Positions 8,663-17,498 of a DNA stretch of 60,071 bases are shown here, piece after piece. How positions within the stretch are numbered: the stretch's first letter is position 1; each line of letters opens with the position of its first letter. The notes beneath the pieces were generated by a model, which ran no database searches, had not been told where the DNA came from, and saw only the letters and a program-made list of their open reading frames with translations. The stretch comes from CAZFDT01 sp964518335 (lineage in GTDB: Bacteria; Planctomycetota; Phycisphaerae; Phycisphaerales; Phycisphaeraceae): NCBI GenBank assembly GCA_964518335.1, contig CAZFDT010000027.1, forward strand, positions 1 to 60,071, given 5' to 3'. The position numbers and the translations under genes are program-made.

Positions 8663-10057
8663 TCAGTAGGCCTTGACGACGGCGGCACCGGGGTAGTAGT
8701 TGGCGAGGATCTGGGGGTGTCGGTGGCCGGCCTTGGCCATGCCCTGGGCGCCCCACTGGCAGAGGCCCACGCCGTGCCCGTAGCCCCGGCCGCCGGTCAT
8801 GACGACGCGCTCGCCGGCGACATTGATTTCGACGCAACTGCTGTAGAGTTGCTGCGCCGGCGACAGGGCCGAGAGCTGTGGCGCAGCGTAGTTGCACGCG
8901 AAACGGAACTGCTCCGGCCCGAGTGCGAAACGCCGCCCGGTGGCGTCGGTGATCGTGAATTGTGCCGGTCGGCCCAGGCGATTGCGCTGCGTCACGGCGA
9001 CGTGCGTCACCAGCCGCAGGTCGGCGACCGGGTCGCGCTGCTTCTGGGCGGCGCCCCAGGCGGCGATACGACGCGACAGATCGGCGCGATCGCGCGACAC
9101 CGGCCCCCAGCGGAACTTGGTGCTGCCGGCCTGCTGGCTCCACCCGCCGTGATCGTGTGCCGCCAGCGGGGCGATCGCGCGTTCGCCGGGGAAGGCGATA
9201 GCCGCGTCCTGGCCCAGGCCGCCCGTATCGCTGCTGTAGTACCCGGGCACGACGTTGCCTTCCCATGCGAGCACCTGGCCATAGGTGGCGCGCACCGCCT
9301 CGATCGCCTTGGGCCGCGTGGCGCTGCCGCCGTACATCTGGCTCTTGGTGTTGCTTTCGAGGTCAAACGTGCGATGGCGATGGCGCGTCGTGCGGTCGAT
9401 GGCGTAGGAGCGGGCGGCGATGGCCTGCGCGCGGTAGGCCTCGGGCTCCCACGAAGCGTAAAGCTCGTGCTCGAGCACGCCGGGAAGGTAGGTTTCGACT
9501 CCGACGTGATTGATGGCGTCGATGCCTGCGCCGGGTCGGACCAGGCCGTCGTCATCGCGGGCGTGATGCAGGCTGATCGTGCCGGGATAGGTGGACGCCC
9601 CGACGCCGATGGGACCGGTCGCGGCGCGGACGTAGAGTTCGGCGACGGCCCACTGCAGCGACTGGCCGCTGGCAGGCGCCAGGACGTAGGCGCCGCCGCG
9701 TCGCGTGACCGTCACGGGTGCGGTCAGCGAGACCGGCTGGCCGTGAGGGGGGGTGAACTGCAGCGCACCGCCCCCCGGCGCCGACATGCGGACCACCGAT
9801 TCGTGGACGGCGATGCGCACGCGCACGACGGGCTCGGCGCGCAGCGTGGCCACGGGGGTGAGGGGGGGCAGGCGTGGGCCGGGGTGCGTCGGCGGCGGCG
9901 CCGTCGTGGTGGCGGGGCGTGCCGGCGACGATGCCGGGGGCGTGGGCGAGGCGGCCGGCTGATACGTCTCACAGCCCTGCCATGCCGCCAGCAGGGTGAT
10001 CGCGGCGAAGAAGCCGATGGCCAGACGAAGACCGTTGTCTCTCATGGTGAGAGACAT
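8663..10057 (-). CDS. SpoIID/LytB-domain peptidoglycan lytic protein
   Basis: A 464-aa envelope protein with an N-terminal membrane/signal segment (about residues 10-26) and a Pro/Ala/Thr-rich linker to about 65. The SpoIID/LytB catalytic domain shows GVLEHEL (catalytic Glu), QAIAARSYA (catalytic Arg), a GYYSSDTGG motif and the C-terminal GHGVGLCQWGAQGMA hallmark. Family members are lytic transglycosylases that cut denuded glycan strands. The sequence LAAWQGC near residue 29 hints at a lipoprotein, but the residues before Cys are not a standard lipobox. Here the role is probably wall remodelling rather than sporulation. Confidence 0.85.
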   Translation of the reverse strand: MSLTMRDNGLRLAIGFFAAITLLAAWQGCETYQPAASPTPPASSPARPATTTAPPPTHPGPRLPPLTPVATLRAEPVVRVRIAVHESVVRMSAPGGGALQFTPPHGQPVSLTAPVTVTRRGGAYVLAPASGQSLQWAVAELYVRAATGPIGVGASTYPGTISLHHARDDDGLVRPGAGIDAINHVGVETYLPGVLEHELYASWEPEAYRAQAIAARSYAIDRTTRHRHRTFDLESNTKSQMYGGSATRPKAIEAVRATYGQVLAWEGNVVPGYYSSDTGGLGQDAAIAFPGERAIAPLAAHDHGGWSQQAGSTKFRWGPVSRDRADLSRRIAAWGAAQKQRDPVADLRLVTHVAVTQRNRLGRPAQFTITDATGRRFALGPEQFRFACNYAAPQLSALSPAQQLYSSCVEINVAGERVVMTGGRGYGHGVGLCQWGAQGMAKAGHRHPQILANYYPGAAVVKAY

Positions 10058-10099
10058 TATCGGTCATGACGGGTCTGGGGCGTTGAAGACGGCGCGCGG

Positions 10100-10555
10100 T
10101 CAGTACGTGGCTTGCTCGGCGGAATTGTTGGCACGGAACGTGCCGTCGGTTTCGTCGTAGAACCAGGCGCTGCTGCCGATGGCGCCGGCGCTGATGTCGC
10201 GCGACGAGGTGTGGGGGTTGACCGGGACTTCTCGAATATATGGGCCCAGGTTGTAGCCCACTGTGCCCAGTGGCGCGGTGTCGCCCTGTTTATCGCTGGC
10301 GGTGGTCATCTGGGCCTCGAAGTCGGCGAGCGTGGGGAAGCGGCCGTCGTGCTGCTGGCGATAGATCTGAATCTGCTGGCGAATGCGGTAGAGGTCCATT
10401 TTCAGCGAACTGTCGCGGCTTTCGCTGGCGGCGCTGGTGAACTGGGGCACGACGATGGCGGCCAGGATGCCCAAGATCACCACCACCACCAGGATTTCCA
10501 CCAGCGTGAAGGCGTGTGCGCGACGACGGGATGCGATCTGCGTGTGAAGAATCAC
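10100..10555 (-). CDS. Type II secretion pseudopilin, GspG-like
   Basis: I chose the GTG at 10555, which has a good ribosome-binding site (GGAAGGG about 8 nt upstream) and gives a 151-aa precursor. The basic leader SRRRAHA is followed by FTLVEILVVVVILGILAAIVVP, cut by prepilin peptidase before Phe; this is the class III signal with the essential Glu at +5. The ensuing helix and the SSLKMDLYRIRQQIQIYRQQH segment are characteristic of major pseudopilin GspG, including the Planctomycetota versions. A short Asp/Asn-rich loop near the end resembles the GspG calcium loop only loosely. The gene stands alone; no other secretion genes are in the window. Confidence 0.85.
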   Translation of the reverse strand: MILHTQIASRRRAHAFTLVEILVVVVILGILAAIVVPQFTSAASESRDSSLKMDLYRIRQQIQIYRQQHDGRFPTLADFEAQMTTASDKQGDTAPLGTVGYNLGPYIREVPVNPHTSSRDISAGAIGSSAWFYDETDGTFRANNSAEQATY

Positions 10556-10738
10556 GGCCAAATCCCTTCCATGCCTCGACGTGCTCGCCGCGGCGACCAC
10601 ACGGCCGGCGCGGCCAGAAACAGCGGGCACTTCCTCCCGCTCAGGTCGTATCGTGTCACCGTCCGTCGGGCTTTACACGCTGTCACACATGCCTGCCGAT
10701 CGCCGCATTGCCCAGCCCGCACAATCGCTACCGGCGGT

Positions 10739-12517
10739 ATGATGGCCCTCATGCAGGCGGCAGGGATGCTCAAACGCTGGCGCATCGCGCCGGCCACGGT
10801 CACCGGAGCGACCGACCAGGCCGCGGCCCATCTCGCCGCGACGCTGCGCCTGCACCCTCTGACCGCCCACCTGCTCGCTTGCCGCGGGCTTGTCGAGCCT
10901 GACCGCGCCCGGCGCTTCGTCAAGCCCAGCCTCCTGGACCTGCACGATCCGGCAGCGCTGCCCGGCTGTGACGCCGCGGCCCAACGCATCGGCCAAGCCG
11001 TCGCCGACGATCAGCCCATCATCATCTACGGCGACTACGACGTGGACGGCATCACCGCCAGCGCCATCCTCTGGCACACCCTCACGCAACTGGGCGCCAA
11101 AGTCTCGACCTATGTCCCCCACCGCATCGACGAAGGCTACGGCCTCAACACTGAGGCAATCCGCAAACTCGCCACGTCTGGGCCGCGCCGGCCGCTCATC
11201 ATCAGCGTCGATTGCGGGATCACCGCCTTCGAGCCGGCGCGGGCGGCCAAAGAGGCGGGAGCGGACCTGATCATCACCGATCACCACGAGCTGTCGCCCC
11301 AGGGGCTCCCGGACGCCTGCGCCCTGGTGCATCCGCGATTGCCCGGCAGCGCGTATCCGTTCGGCGAGTTGTGCGGCGCGGGCGTGGCATTCAAGCTGGC
11401 CTGGCACGTGGCACGCGTCCACTGCGGCAGCGAGCGCGTGCCCGAGCCCATGCGCGACTTGCTGATGGACCTGCTCAGCTTTGTCGCCCTGGGCACGGTC
11501 GCCGACCTCGTCCCGCTCCTGGACGAGAACCGGGTGATGACGGTGTATGGCCTGTCGCGGGTGAAGCAGACGCGGTTCATCGGCCTCAACGCCATGATCG
11601 ACGCCGCGTCGCTGCGCGACGAGAAGATCGACGCCTACCACGTGGGCTTCGTGTTGGGGCCGCGCCTCAACGCCTGCGGACGCATGCGCCACGCCAGCCA
11701 GGCGGTCCATCTGCTCACCGCCGCGCAGCACAACGAGTCGCAGCAGCTCGCCGAGTTCCTCACCCTGGAGAACGATCGTCGCCGTCGCACGGAGCGCGAC
11801 ATCTACAAGGAGGCGGCGAAGATGGTCGAGCACCAGGCGATGGACGGCCCCGACTGCCGTGCGATCGTGCTCGGCAGCGAGGGCTGGCACGCCGGCGTCG
11901 TGGGCATCGTCGCCAGTCGGCTGGTCGAACGATTCTCGCGTCCCGTGGTGATGCTGTCTTACGACAATGGCAACGCCCACGGTTCGGCGCGGAGCGTTGC
12001 CGGCGTATCGATTCACGAGGCGTTCTGCGCCTGCAGCGACCACCTGACGTCCTACGGCGGACACGCCATGGCGGCGGGGCTGAAGCTGCCGACGCAGCGC
12101 GTCACGATCTTCCGCGATGCCCTGATCGAGTTCGTCAATGCCCGCCTGTCGCCCGACGATCTGGTGAGCGTGATCGACGCCGATGCCGCGTGCACGCTGG
12201 GCGACCTTTCACTGGAGCTGTTCAGGCAAGTGCAGCAGCTTGCACCCTTTGGACGGGGCAACCCTGCACCGAAGCTGTGGCTGCAGGGGGCTCGGCTCAG
12301 TGAATCGCCCCGGCGCATGGGCAAGCGTGGCGACCACCTGAGCCTCACGTTCACCGACGGCAGGCGGTACATGCGCGGCGTCGCCTTCGGCAAGGGCGAC
12401 CTGGCCGGCAAGCTTGCGGCCGGGTGCGACGTCGAAGCCGTCTGCGAACCGAAGGTCTCCACCTGGCAGGGCACGCCACGCCCCGAACTGCACGTCGAGG
12501 ACATCCGGCTGGTGTAG
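10739..12517 (+). CDS. recJ: Single-stranded-DNA exonuclease RecJ
   Basis: A 592-aa 5'-3' single-strand DNA exonuclease used in RecFOR recombination and mismatch repair. The DHH-family motifs are all present: YGDYDVDG, ISVDCGI, the ITDHHE catalytic motif, LGTVADLVPL, and the DHHA1 GGHAMAAG. The C-terminal OB-fold domain follows. Start: the paired ATGs at 10739/10742 give the expected N-terminus; a third in-frame ATG at 10751 is possible. It is divergent from the pseudopilin gene and followed by a large inverted repeat. Confidence 0.95.
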   Translation: MMALMQAAGMLKRWRIAPATVTGATDQAAAHLAATLRLHPLTAHLLACRGLVEPDRARRFVKPSLLDLHDPAALPGCDAAAQRIGQAVADDQPIIIYGDYDVDGITASAILWHTLTQLGAKVSTYVPHRIDEGYGLNTEAIRKLATSGPRRPLIISVDCGITAFEPARAAKEAGADLIITDHHELSPQGLPDACALVHPRLPGSAYPFGELCGAGVAFKLAWHVARVHCGSERVPEPMRDLLMDLLSFVALGTVADLVPLLDENRVMTVYGLSRVKQTRFIGLNAMIDAASLRDEKIDAYHVGFVLGPRLNACGRMRHASQAVHLLTAAQHNESQQLAEFLTLENDRRRRTERDIYKEAAKMVEHQAMDGPDCRAIVLGSEGWHAGVVGIVASRLVERFSRPVVMLSYDNGNAHGSARSVAGVSIHEAFCACSDHLTSYGGHAMAAGLKLPTQRVTIFRDALIEFVNARLSPDDLVSVIDADAACTLGDLSLELFRQVQQLAPFGRGNPAPKLWLQGARLSESPRRMGKRGDHLSLTFTDGRRYMRGVAFGKGDLAGKLAAGCDVEAVCEPKVSTWQGTPRPELHVEDIRLV

Positions 12518-12597
12518 GGCTTCGACGCCGGACCTGAGTCTTCGAAGGTCCGGATCGATCCGGGGCTTCGAGAACTCAGCCCCCGGCGTGGCGCCCC
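12518..12597. repeat. Large imperfect inverted repeat downstream of recJ
   Basis: A perfect 14-bp palindrome CCGGATCGATCCGG (12550-12563) lies at the centre. Around it CTGAGTCTTCGAAG (12534-12547) pairs with CTTCGAGAACTCAG (12566-12579) with two mismatches, and CGCCGG pairs with CCGGCG further out. The whole fills the recJ-araC gap. It could end recJ transcription, but no T-run follows, so it may instead be a palindromic repeat element. Confidence 0.6.
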
Positions 12598-12614
12598 ACC
12601 GTAGAATCTCAAAC

Positions 12615-13490
12615 ATGGCCGCCGCCAACATCCTCGATCACTACGGCGTCAGGGACAAGCGCCTGGTCCTGCCCGAGTTGAGCATGTTCGGCTGGGACAA
12701 CCACACCCGTTCGATACCCCACCTGCGCCCCCACGTCCACGCCCGCGCCTTCGAGGTCTGCTACCTCGTTCGTGGCAGCGTCGAGTGGTGGTGCGGGCCC
12801 GAGGTCTATCAGGTCAACCGCGGCGACATCTACATCACCCGCCCCGGCGAACGTCACGGCGGCGTCGATTCCATGATGCATCCCTGCGAGCTCTTCTTCT
12901 TTCAGATTCGCATCCCCGCCCGCACCGCGCTGCCCGGGCTCACAGCCACGCAGACCCGGGCACTGGCGCGCGGCTTCGCCCAGTTGCGCAGGCGTTGCTT
13001 CCCAGGCTCGACCACCCTCCTCGAACTGTTCCGACACCTCCACGACGCTCATCGCAACCCCTCGGTCCTGGCCAGCATCACCGCTCGCGCCGCCCTGCAC
13101 CACATTCTCGTCACCGTGCTCGACGACCATCGGCGGGCGATGGCGCTCCGCGATGAATCGCACTCCCGCCGCATCGCCATGGCGCTGGCCTGGATGGACG
13201 AGCACGACGAGGAGCCGTACCGCGTCGAGGACGTCGCCGCCGCGGTGAGCCTGGGCCCCAGCCGCTTCCACGAGCTGTTCGTGCAGGAAACCGGTTTCAC
13301 CCCCAGCGACTATCGCGCCCGTCGCCGGATCGCCCACGCCCGTGCAATGTTGCGCACCTCCGGGCGCAGCATCACCGACATCGCCTTTGCCCTGGGGTTT
13401 TCCAGCAGTCAGTATTTCGCCACGGTGTTCAAGAAGCTCACCGGCCTGACGCCGGCGGCGTATCGGAAGCAGTCGGTGCCAGCCGCGTGA
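12615..13490 (+). CDS. AraC-family transcriptional regulator
   Basis: A 291-aa regulator. The N-terminal cupin sensor domain (about 20-140) contains PHLRPHVHARAFEVCYLVRG and GDIYITRPGERHGG, typical of sugar-responsive AraC proteins. The C-terminal double HTH (about 190-290) has SRFHELFVQETGFTPSDY and the signature DIAFALGFSSSQYFATVFKK. It probably activates a carbohydrate-use gene set. The beta-helix gene converges on it with a 53-bp overlap of coding ends, so the target is not evident. Confidence 0.9.
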   Translation: MAAANILDHYGVRDKRLVLPELSMFGWDNHTRSIPHLRPHVHARAFEVCYLVRGSVEWWCGPEVYQVNRGDIYITRPGERHGGVDSMMHPCELFFFQIRIPARTALPGLTATQTRALARGFAQLRRRCFPGSTTLLELFRHLHDAHRNPSVLASITARAALHHILVTVLDDHRRAMALRDESHSRRIAMALAWMDEHDEEPYRVEDVAAAVSLGPSRFHELFVQETGFTPSDYRARRRIAHARAMLRTSGRSITDIAFALGFSSSQYFATVFKKLTGLTPAAYRKQSVPAA

Positions 13491-14619
13491 ACACCTCGTC
13501 CGGTGGCCGGCGCCCGTGGACGCCGTTGGCCTCGCGCACCGGCAGCGAGGGCGTCGAGTCGCCCGGCGCGTCCTCGCAGTACCACCAGTTGCGGGCGAAC
13601 GCGAGCGTGTCGGGCCGCGTGTTGCCCCCGACGTTCACGATCGTGTGGAGGTCGCCTCGCCGCCAGATGATGGTGTTGTCGGCGAACGTGTGTTCGCCGC
13701 TGCTGACGAAGCGGTCCAGAGGCTGCTCCTGCAGCAACCGCAGCACCCAGCGGGTGGGGCGGTAGATGACGTTGTTCGTGACGCGGCAGTCGGTGCTGGT
13801 GGGAAATGCGACGGCGGCGGCCGAGCCGATGATGACGTTCTGCTCAAGGGTGATGCGCTGTGCTTCGCGATTGCCCTGGCCCGCCAGAGGTGGCCGGAAG
13901 AACGCTTCACCGGTGGAGCCTCCGGCGTTGATCGCGCGTTGGCCGGCGTGCTCGAATCGGCACCGGGTCACGGCAATATCGCTGCTGCCGCCCTTGGTTT
14001 GGACGCCGTTGGCGCCGCGGCCGGGATCGTGGCGGATGGTGCAGCCCTCGATCGTGCCGTGATGGCATCCAACCATGTCGATCGCGCTGCCGCCGTCGCC
14101 CCAGCGCTCGATGGTGCAGTTGACCACGGCAAAGCGCGTGAGGCCCGAGAGCTTGATGCCGTCGCTGTTGCCGCCGGGGCCCACGTTCCGCACGGTCACG
14201 CCCTCGATGCGGATCCGCTCAGCGGTGGCGTTCATGCTTCCGCCGTCGTCGATGTTCAGGCCGTTATGCTGCGCCCCTTCGAGGATCAGGTGCGCGACGA
14301 CGAGATTGGCGGGGTTGATCAGGTGCAGCCCGTTGCCGCCGCCGCGAATGATCGGCGGATGGGCGGGGTCGGCGCCGGTGATGGTGATCACCGACTGCTC
14401 GTGATGATGCGCAGCGCGCAGGTTGCTGGCGTTGAGGCCGCCGCGGTACACCCCCGGCGCGATGCGGATCGTGTCGCCTGTTCGTGCCGCCCGCAAGGCC
14501 GCACGCAGCGAATCGTCGTCGCCCACGTCCACGACGCGCTGGCCATGCGCAGCCACGGTCCACACCAGCAGCGTGGCGCACGACAGGGCTCGCCAGGGTC
14601 GGGGTCCGTCATGTGTCAT
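13438..14619 (-). CDS. Exported right-handed beta-helix protein
   Basis: A 393-aa protein with a signal peptide (cleavage near AAHG, residue 26). A long run of parallel beta-helix coils begins with the DSLRAALRAARTGDTIRIAPGVYRG segment found in polysaccharide lyases and chondroitinase-B-like proteins. Repeating units with Asn/Gly turns follow (GLNIDDGG, SDGIKLSG, SAIDMVG, GVQTKGG). It may be a periplasmic polysaccharide lyase or binder; I see no diagnostic catalytic set. The 3' end overlaps the 3' end of the AraC gene by 53 bp, unusual in this otherwise roomy convergent arrangement. The AraC regulator next door may control related polysaccharide genes. Confidence 0.75.
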   Translation of the reverse strand: MTHDGPRPWRALSCATLLVWTVAAHGQRVVDVGDDDSLRAALRAARTGDTIRIAPGVYRGGLNASNLRAAHHHEQSVITITGADPAHPPIIRGGGNGLHLINPANLVVAHLILEGAQHNGLNIDDGGSMNATAERIRIEGVTVRNVGPGGNSDGIKLSGLTRFAVVNCTIERWGDGGSAIDMVGCHHGTIEGCTIRHDPGRGANGVQTKGGSSDIAVTRCRFEHAGQRAINAGGSTGEAFFRPPLAGQGNREAQRITLEQNVIIGSAAAVAFPTSTDCRVTNNVIYRPTRWVLRLLQEQPLDRFVSSGEHTFADNTIIWRRGDLHTIVNVGGNTRPDTLAFARNWWYCEDAPGDSTPSLPVREANGVHGRRPPDEVFTRLAPTASDTPPASGR

Positions 14620-14634
14620 GAGGCGCCTCCGATG

Positions 14635-16128
14635 TCAGAAGTGAATCATGCGTCCCTGCGTGCCCAGGGCCGCCTCGTGCACCGCCTCGCTGAGCGTCGG
14701 GTGGGCGTGCATGGTGGCGATGAGTTCGTCCATCGTCGCCTCAGCGGTGCGTGCGGCGCCCAGCTCGGCGATGAGTTCGGTCACGTGCTCGCCGACCATG
14801 TGGACGCCCAGGATGTCGCCGTGCTTCTTGCTCGCCAGAATCTTGATGAAGCCCTCGGTGCTGCCCAGGGCGCGGGCCTTACCGCTGGCCAGGAAGGGGA
14901 ACTTGCCCACGGTGTAGTCGCTGCCGGGCTTGAGCCTCTCGGCCTGAAGGGCCTGCTCGGTCTTGCCCAGGCTGGCGACCTGCGGCAGGCAGTAGGTGCA
15001 GCCGGGGATCGCCCCATAGTCGATGTCCGGGGCCTGATGACCGGCGAGGCGTTCGACGCAGGTGATCGCCTCCTCGCTGCCCACGTGCGCCAGCCACGGC
15101 GGGCCGATCACGTCGCCCACGGCGTAAATGCCCTTGACGCTCGTGGCGTAGGTGCTGCCCGGCTCGCGGTAGTTGACCTTGATGTGGTCCTTGAACGTCT
15201 CGACCTTCACGTCAGGCCCGAACAGACCCTCGTAACGTCCGCGCACCCCGATGGCGACGAGCACCTTGTCGGACTTGAGCGTCTCCTGCTTCGACTCGTC
15301 CTTCGTGCTGCAGATCACCGCTTCGACCCCGCCTTCGGTCTTCTTCACGCTCAGGGTCTTGTGGGCGGTGCGGACCTGGATGCCCTGCTTCTTGAAGCTC
15401 TTTTCGACCGTCGCCGACACCTCCGCATCCTCGATCGGCAGCACACGATCGAGCATCTCGACAACCGTCACCTTCGTGCCGAAGGCGTTGTAGAAGTAGG
15501 CGAACTCCATCCCGATCGCCCCCGCGCCGATGACCAGCAGCGTCGCCGGCTGCTCGGCCAGGCTCATGGCGTCCTTGGCGCCGAGGATCGTCTTGCCGTC
15601 GTAGTCCGCACCCGGAAGCGAACGCGGGATCGCACCCGTGGCGATGAGAATGTTCTTACACGCCAGCGTCTCGATCCTCTCGCTGGCCTTGGCGGCCTTG
15701 GCGTCGGCGGCCAGGTCCCACGAGCTCTCGCCACCCTCGGCCACTTTCAGCACCTCGACGCGCCCCGGCGCCGCGATCCGCGCGTGCCCTTGCACGTGCG
15801 CGACCTTGTGCTTCTTGAACAACGCCGCGATCCCCTTGGCCCCCGGCTCGGCGACGCCACGCGACCGCGCAATCACCTTCTGCCAGTCGTGCCGCACGTT
15901 GTCAGCCAGGATTCCCCACCCCGCCGCCTCGTGCTTGAGTTTCGCATAGAACTCCGCCTGGGCCAGCAGCGCCTTGGTCGGGATGCACCCCCAGTTGTTG
16001 CACACCCCGCCGAGCTGGCCGCGCTCCACGCACGCCACGCTCATCCCAAGCTGCGCCGCCCGGATCGCCCCGACGTACCCCGCCGGCCCGCCGCCGATCA
16101 CCACCAGGTCGTACTGCTTGTCTGCCAT
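14635..16128 (-). CDS. lpdA: Dihydrolipoyl dehydrogenase
   Basis: A 497-aa FAD enzyme (E3) that reoxidises dihydrolipoamide in 2-oxoacid dehydrogenase complexes and possibly the glycine cleavage system. It shows the N-terminal FAD GGGPAGY motif, the redox disulfide GGVCNNWGCIPTKAL, an NAD-binding VIGAGAIGMEFA motif, the second FAD motif YAVGDVIG, and the C-terminal HAHPTLSEAVHEA with the catalytic His-Glu pair. The partner E1/E2 genes are not adjacent. It lies 15 bp downstream of the beta-helix start on the same strand order, which is probably coincidental. Confidence 0.95.
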   Translation of the reverse strand: MADKQYDLVVIGGGPAGYVGAIRAAQLGMSVACVERGQLGGVCNNWGCIPTKALLAQAEFYAKLKHEAAGWGILADNVRHDWQKVIARSRGVAEPGAKGIAALFKKHKVAHVQGHARIAAPGRVEVLKVAEGGESSWDLAADAKAAKASERIETLACKNILIATGAIPRSLPGADYDGKTILGAKDAMSLAEQPATLLVIGAGAIGMEFAYFYNAFGTKVTVVEMLDRVLPIEDAEVSATVEKSFKKQGIQVRTAHKTLSVKKTEGGVEAVICSTKDESKQETLKSDKVLVAIGVRGRYEGLFGPDVKVETFKDHIKVNYREPGSTYATSVKGIYAVGDVIGPPWLAHVGSEEAITCVERLAGHQAPDIDYGAIPGCTYCLPQVASLGKTEQALQAERLKPGSDYTVGKFPFLASGKARALGSTEGFIKILASKKHGDILGVHMVGEHVTELIAELGAARTAEATMDELIATMHAHPTLSEAVHEAALGTQGRMIHF

Positions 16129-16219
16129 GGGCTGCCTTCCTCACAGGAAACCGTCGATTGTAACGACCCCGCCCCGCCCCACGCCGACGCCACCGAACCG
16201 GCGCGGTAAGCTCGACGAC

Positions 16220-16672
16220 ATGACGGCAGCGTCGGACCAGGCGATTCGGGTCGAGCCCGTGGCGGTCGAGCGGATCCTCGCCCTGCGCCACACCGTGCTG
16301 CGCCAGGGCTTGCCGGCGGAGATGGCCAGCTTCGAGGGCGACGCGGAACCGACCACGCTGCACCTGGCCGCGCTGCAGGGCCAGGCCGTGGTCGGCTGCG
16401 CCACCCTGGTGCGGCGGACGGGCGAGGACGGTGCGGCGTGGCAGTTGCGGGGCATGGCGGTGTCGCCGGGGTGCCGCGGCCGCGGGGTGGGGGCGGCCCT
16501 GCTGGCGGAGGTGCATCGTCGTGCGGCGTCGGCGGGCGTGTGGTGCAACGCACGTCTGCCGGCGGTGGGATTCTACGAGCGCCACGGCTGGCGGTGCGTC
16601 TCGGAGCGGTTCGACGTGCCCACGGCCGGGCCGCATCGGCGGATGGTCGGACCGGACGCTGCGGCGATCTGA
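16220..16672 (+). CDS. GNAT-family N-acetyltransferase
   Basis: A 150-aa acetyl-CoA-dependent acetyltransferase. The acetyl-CoA-binding motif A is visible as LRGMAVSPGCRGRGVGAALL, preceded by a beta-strand pair (VVGCATLVRR) and followed by the FYERHGWR segment common to GNAT proteins. The ATG at 16220 gives a normal-length protein; sequence upstream belongs to the divergent control region shared with lpdA. Substrate unknown. It lies 39 bp upstream of rpiB and may be co-transcribed with it. Confidence 0.85.
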   Translation: MTAASDQAIRVEPVAVERILALRHTVLRQGLPAEMASFEGDAEPTTLHLAALQGQAVVGCATLVRRTGEDGAAWQLRGMAVSPGCRGRGVGAALLAEVHRRAASAGVWCNARLPAVGFYERHGWRCVSERFDVPTAGPHRRMVGPDAAAI

Positions 16673-16711
16673 TATCCTGTGCCGGGTCGATCACGTTGGG
16701 GAAGGGTTGCC

Positions 16712-17161
16712 ATGAAAATCGCCGTCGCCGCCGACCATGGGGGTTACGCCCTGAAAAACACGATCGTCATGCTGCTCAAGCACCTGGGCCACGAGGTCGT
16801 GGACCTGGGCGCCCACCAATACGACAAGGACGACGACTACCCCGACTTCGCCCGTTATGTCGCCCAGGCCATCCAGCACGGCCAGGCCCAGCGCGGGCTG
16901 GTGATCTGCGGCAGCGGCGTCGGCGCCTGCATCACCGCCAATAAGCATAAGGGCGTCCGCGCCTGCGTCTGCCACGACACCTACTCGGCCTCCCAAGGCG
17001 TCCAGCACGACGACATGAACGTCCTGTGCCTGGGCGCCCGCATCGTTGGCGAGGAACTGGCCAAGAAACTCGTCGAAGCCTTTGTCGCCGCCACGTTCGA
17101 CCCCGGCGAACGCTTCCTGCGACGGCTCGAAAAGGTCAACGCCATCGAGTCCGCACAATAG
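16712..17161 (+). CDS. rpiB: Ribose-5-phosphate isomerase B
   Basis: A 149-aa RpiB/LacAB-family isomerase interconverting ribose 5-phosphate and ribulose 5-phosphate. MKIAVAADHGGYALK starts the Rossmann-like fold; the active-site CGSGVGACITANK and the later HDDMNVLCLGARI are family hallmarks, with the catalytic Cys in ICGSG. A GGGGAAGGG ribosome-binding stretch lies upstream of the chosen ATG. Relation to the DeoR-linked sugar operon at 1.3-5.2 kb is possible but not shown. Confidence 0.93.
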   Translation: MKIAVAADHGGYALKNTIVMLLKHLGHEVVDLGAHQYDKDDDYPDFARYVAQAIQHGQAQRGLVICGSGVGACITANKHKGVRACVCHDTYSASQGVQHDDMNVLCLGARIVGEELAKKLVEAFVAATFDPGERFLRRLEKVNAIESAQ

Positions 17162-17442
17162 CCACTCGCAGCGTAGGCCGGCACCCGATTGCCGCGGCCG
17201 CGGTTAACCGGAATCACTGGGTTTTCACCTTCACCAGTCGAGACCACATGCGCTACCCCGAATCGGCTTAGGCCACCTACGCCGCCTGGCTGTGGGGCGG
17301 TGTCCAGTGGCTATGCGCCCGGCCCCGGCCACCTTGTCGTGACGCCGTTTCATCCAGCTATTATACCCGATTCCACCACCGATCCGGGACTTTTCTACCT
17401 CTTTTCCGCTCGCGCGACTGAGAAAAGGCCCGACGCCGGCCC
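17162..17442. other. Non-coding gap upstream of the GbsR-type operon
   Basis: I see no gene here. A TATAAT-like hexamer occurs on the minus strand near 17364 without a -35 partner, and a short inverted repeat (CTTTTC ... GAAAAG) sits near 17400-17428. The promoter and operator annotated just downstream use the last part of the gap. Confidence 0.5.
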
Positions 17443-17471
17443 TTGACATGGGGCAGATGATTCCGTATATT
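17443..17471 (+). promoter_or_regulatory. Sigma-70-type promoter of the GbsR-type gene
   Basis: A -35 box TTGACA (17443-17448) is followed by an exact 17-bp spacer and a -10 box TATATT (17466-17471). This is close to consensus and conspicuous in GC-rich DNA. Predicted transcription start is near 17478, giving a leader of about 20 nt before the ATG at 17499. Confidence 0.8.
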
Positions 17472-17485
17472 CAGTATTGACTGAA
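17470..17485. promoter_or_regulatory. Operator 1: TTCAGT n4 ACTGAA palindrome
   Basis: A perfect 6-bp inverted repeat with a 4-bp spacer overlaps the -10 box and the predicted start site. Binding here would block initiation. The same palindrome with longer arms recurs at 18076, before the next gene. The adjacent GbsR/MarR-type protein is the natural candidate ligand, implying autorepression. Confidence 0.7.
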
Positions 17486-17498
17486 AGGACTGTTGGCG

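Noticed and set aside
8663..10057. SpoIID-type protein as a lipoprotein (LAAWQGC)
   Set aside because: The residues before Cys do not fit the lipobox, although an Lgt gene is present; left as a membrane or signal segment.
13516..16209. Very long open frames antisense to lpdA, rnr, recJ and the decarboxylase genes
   Set aside because: They mirror the third-position GC of the real genes, carry no recognisable domains and start without ribosome-binding sites.
17355..17370. TATAAT on the minus strand in the gap before the GbsR-type gene
   Set aside because: No -35 hexamer at the right distance and no gene on that strand to drive.
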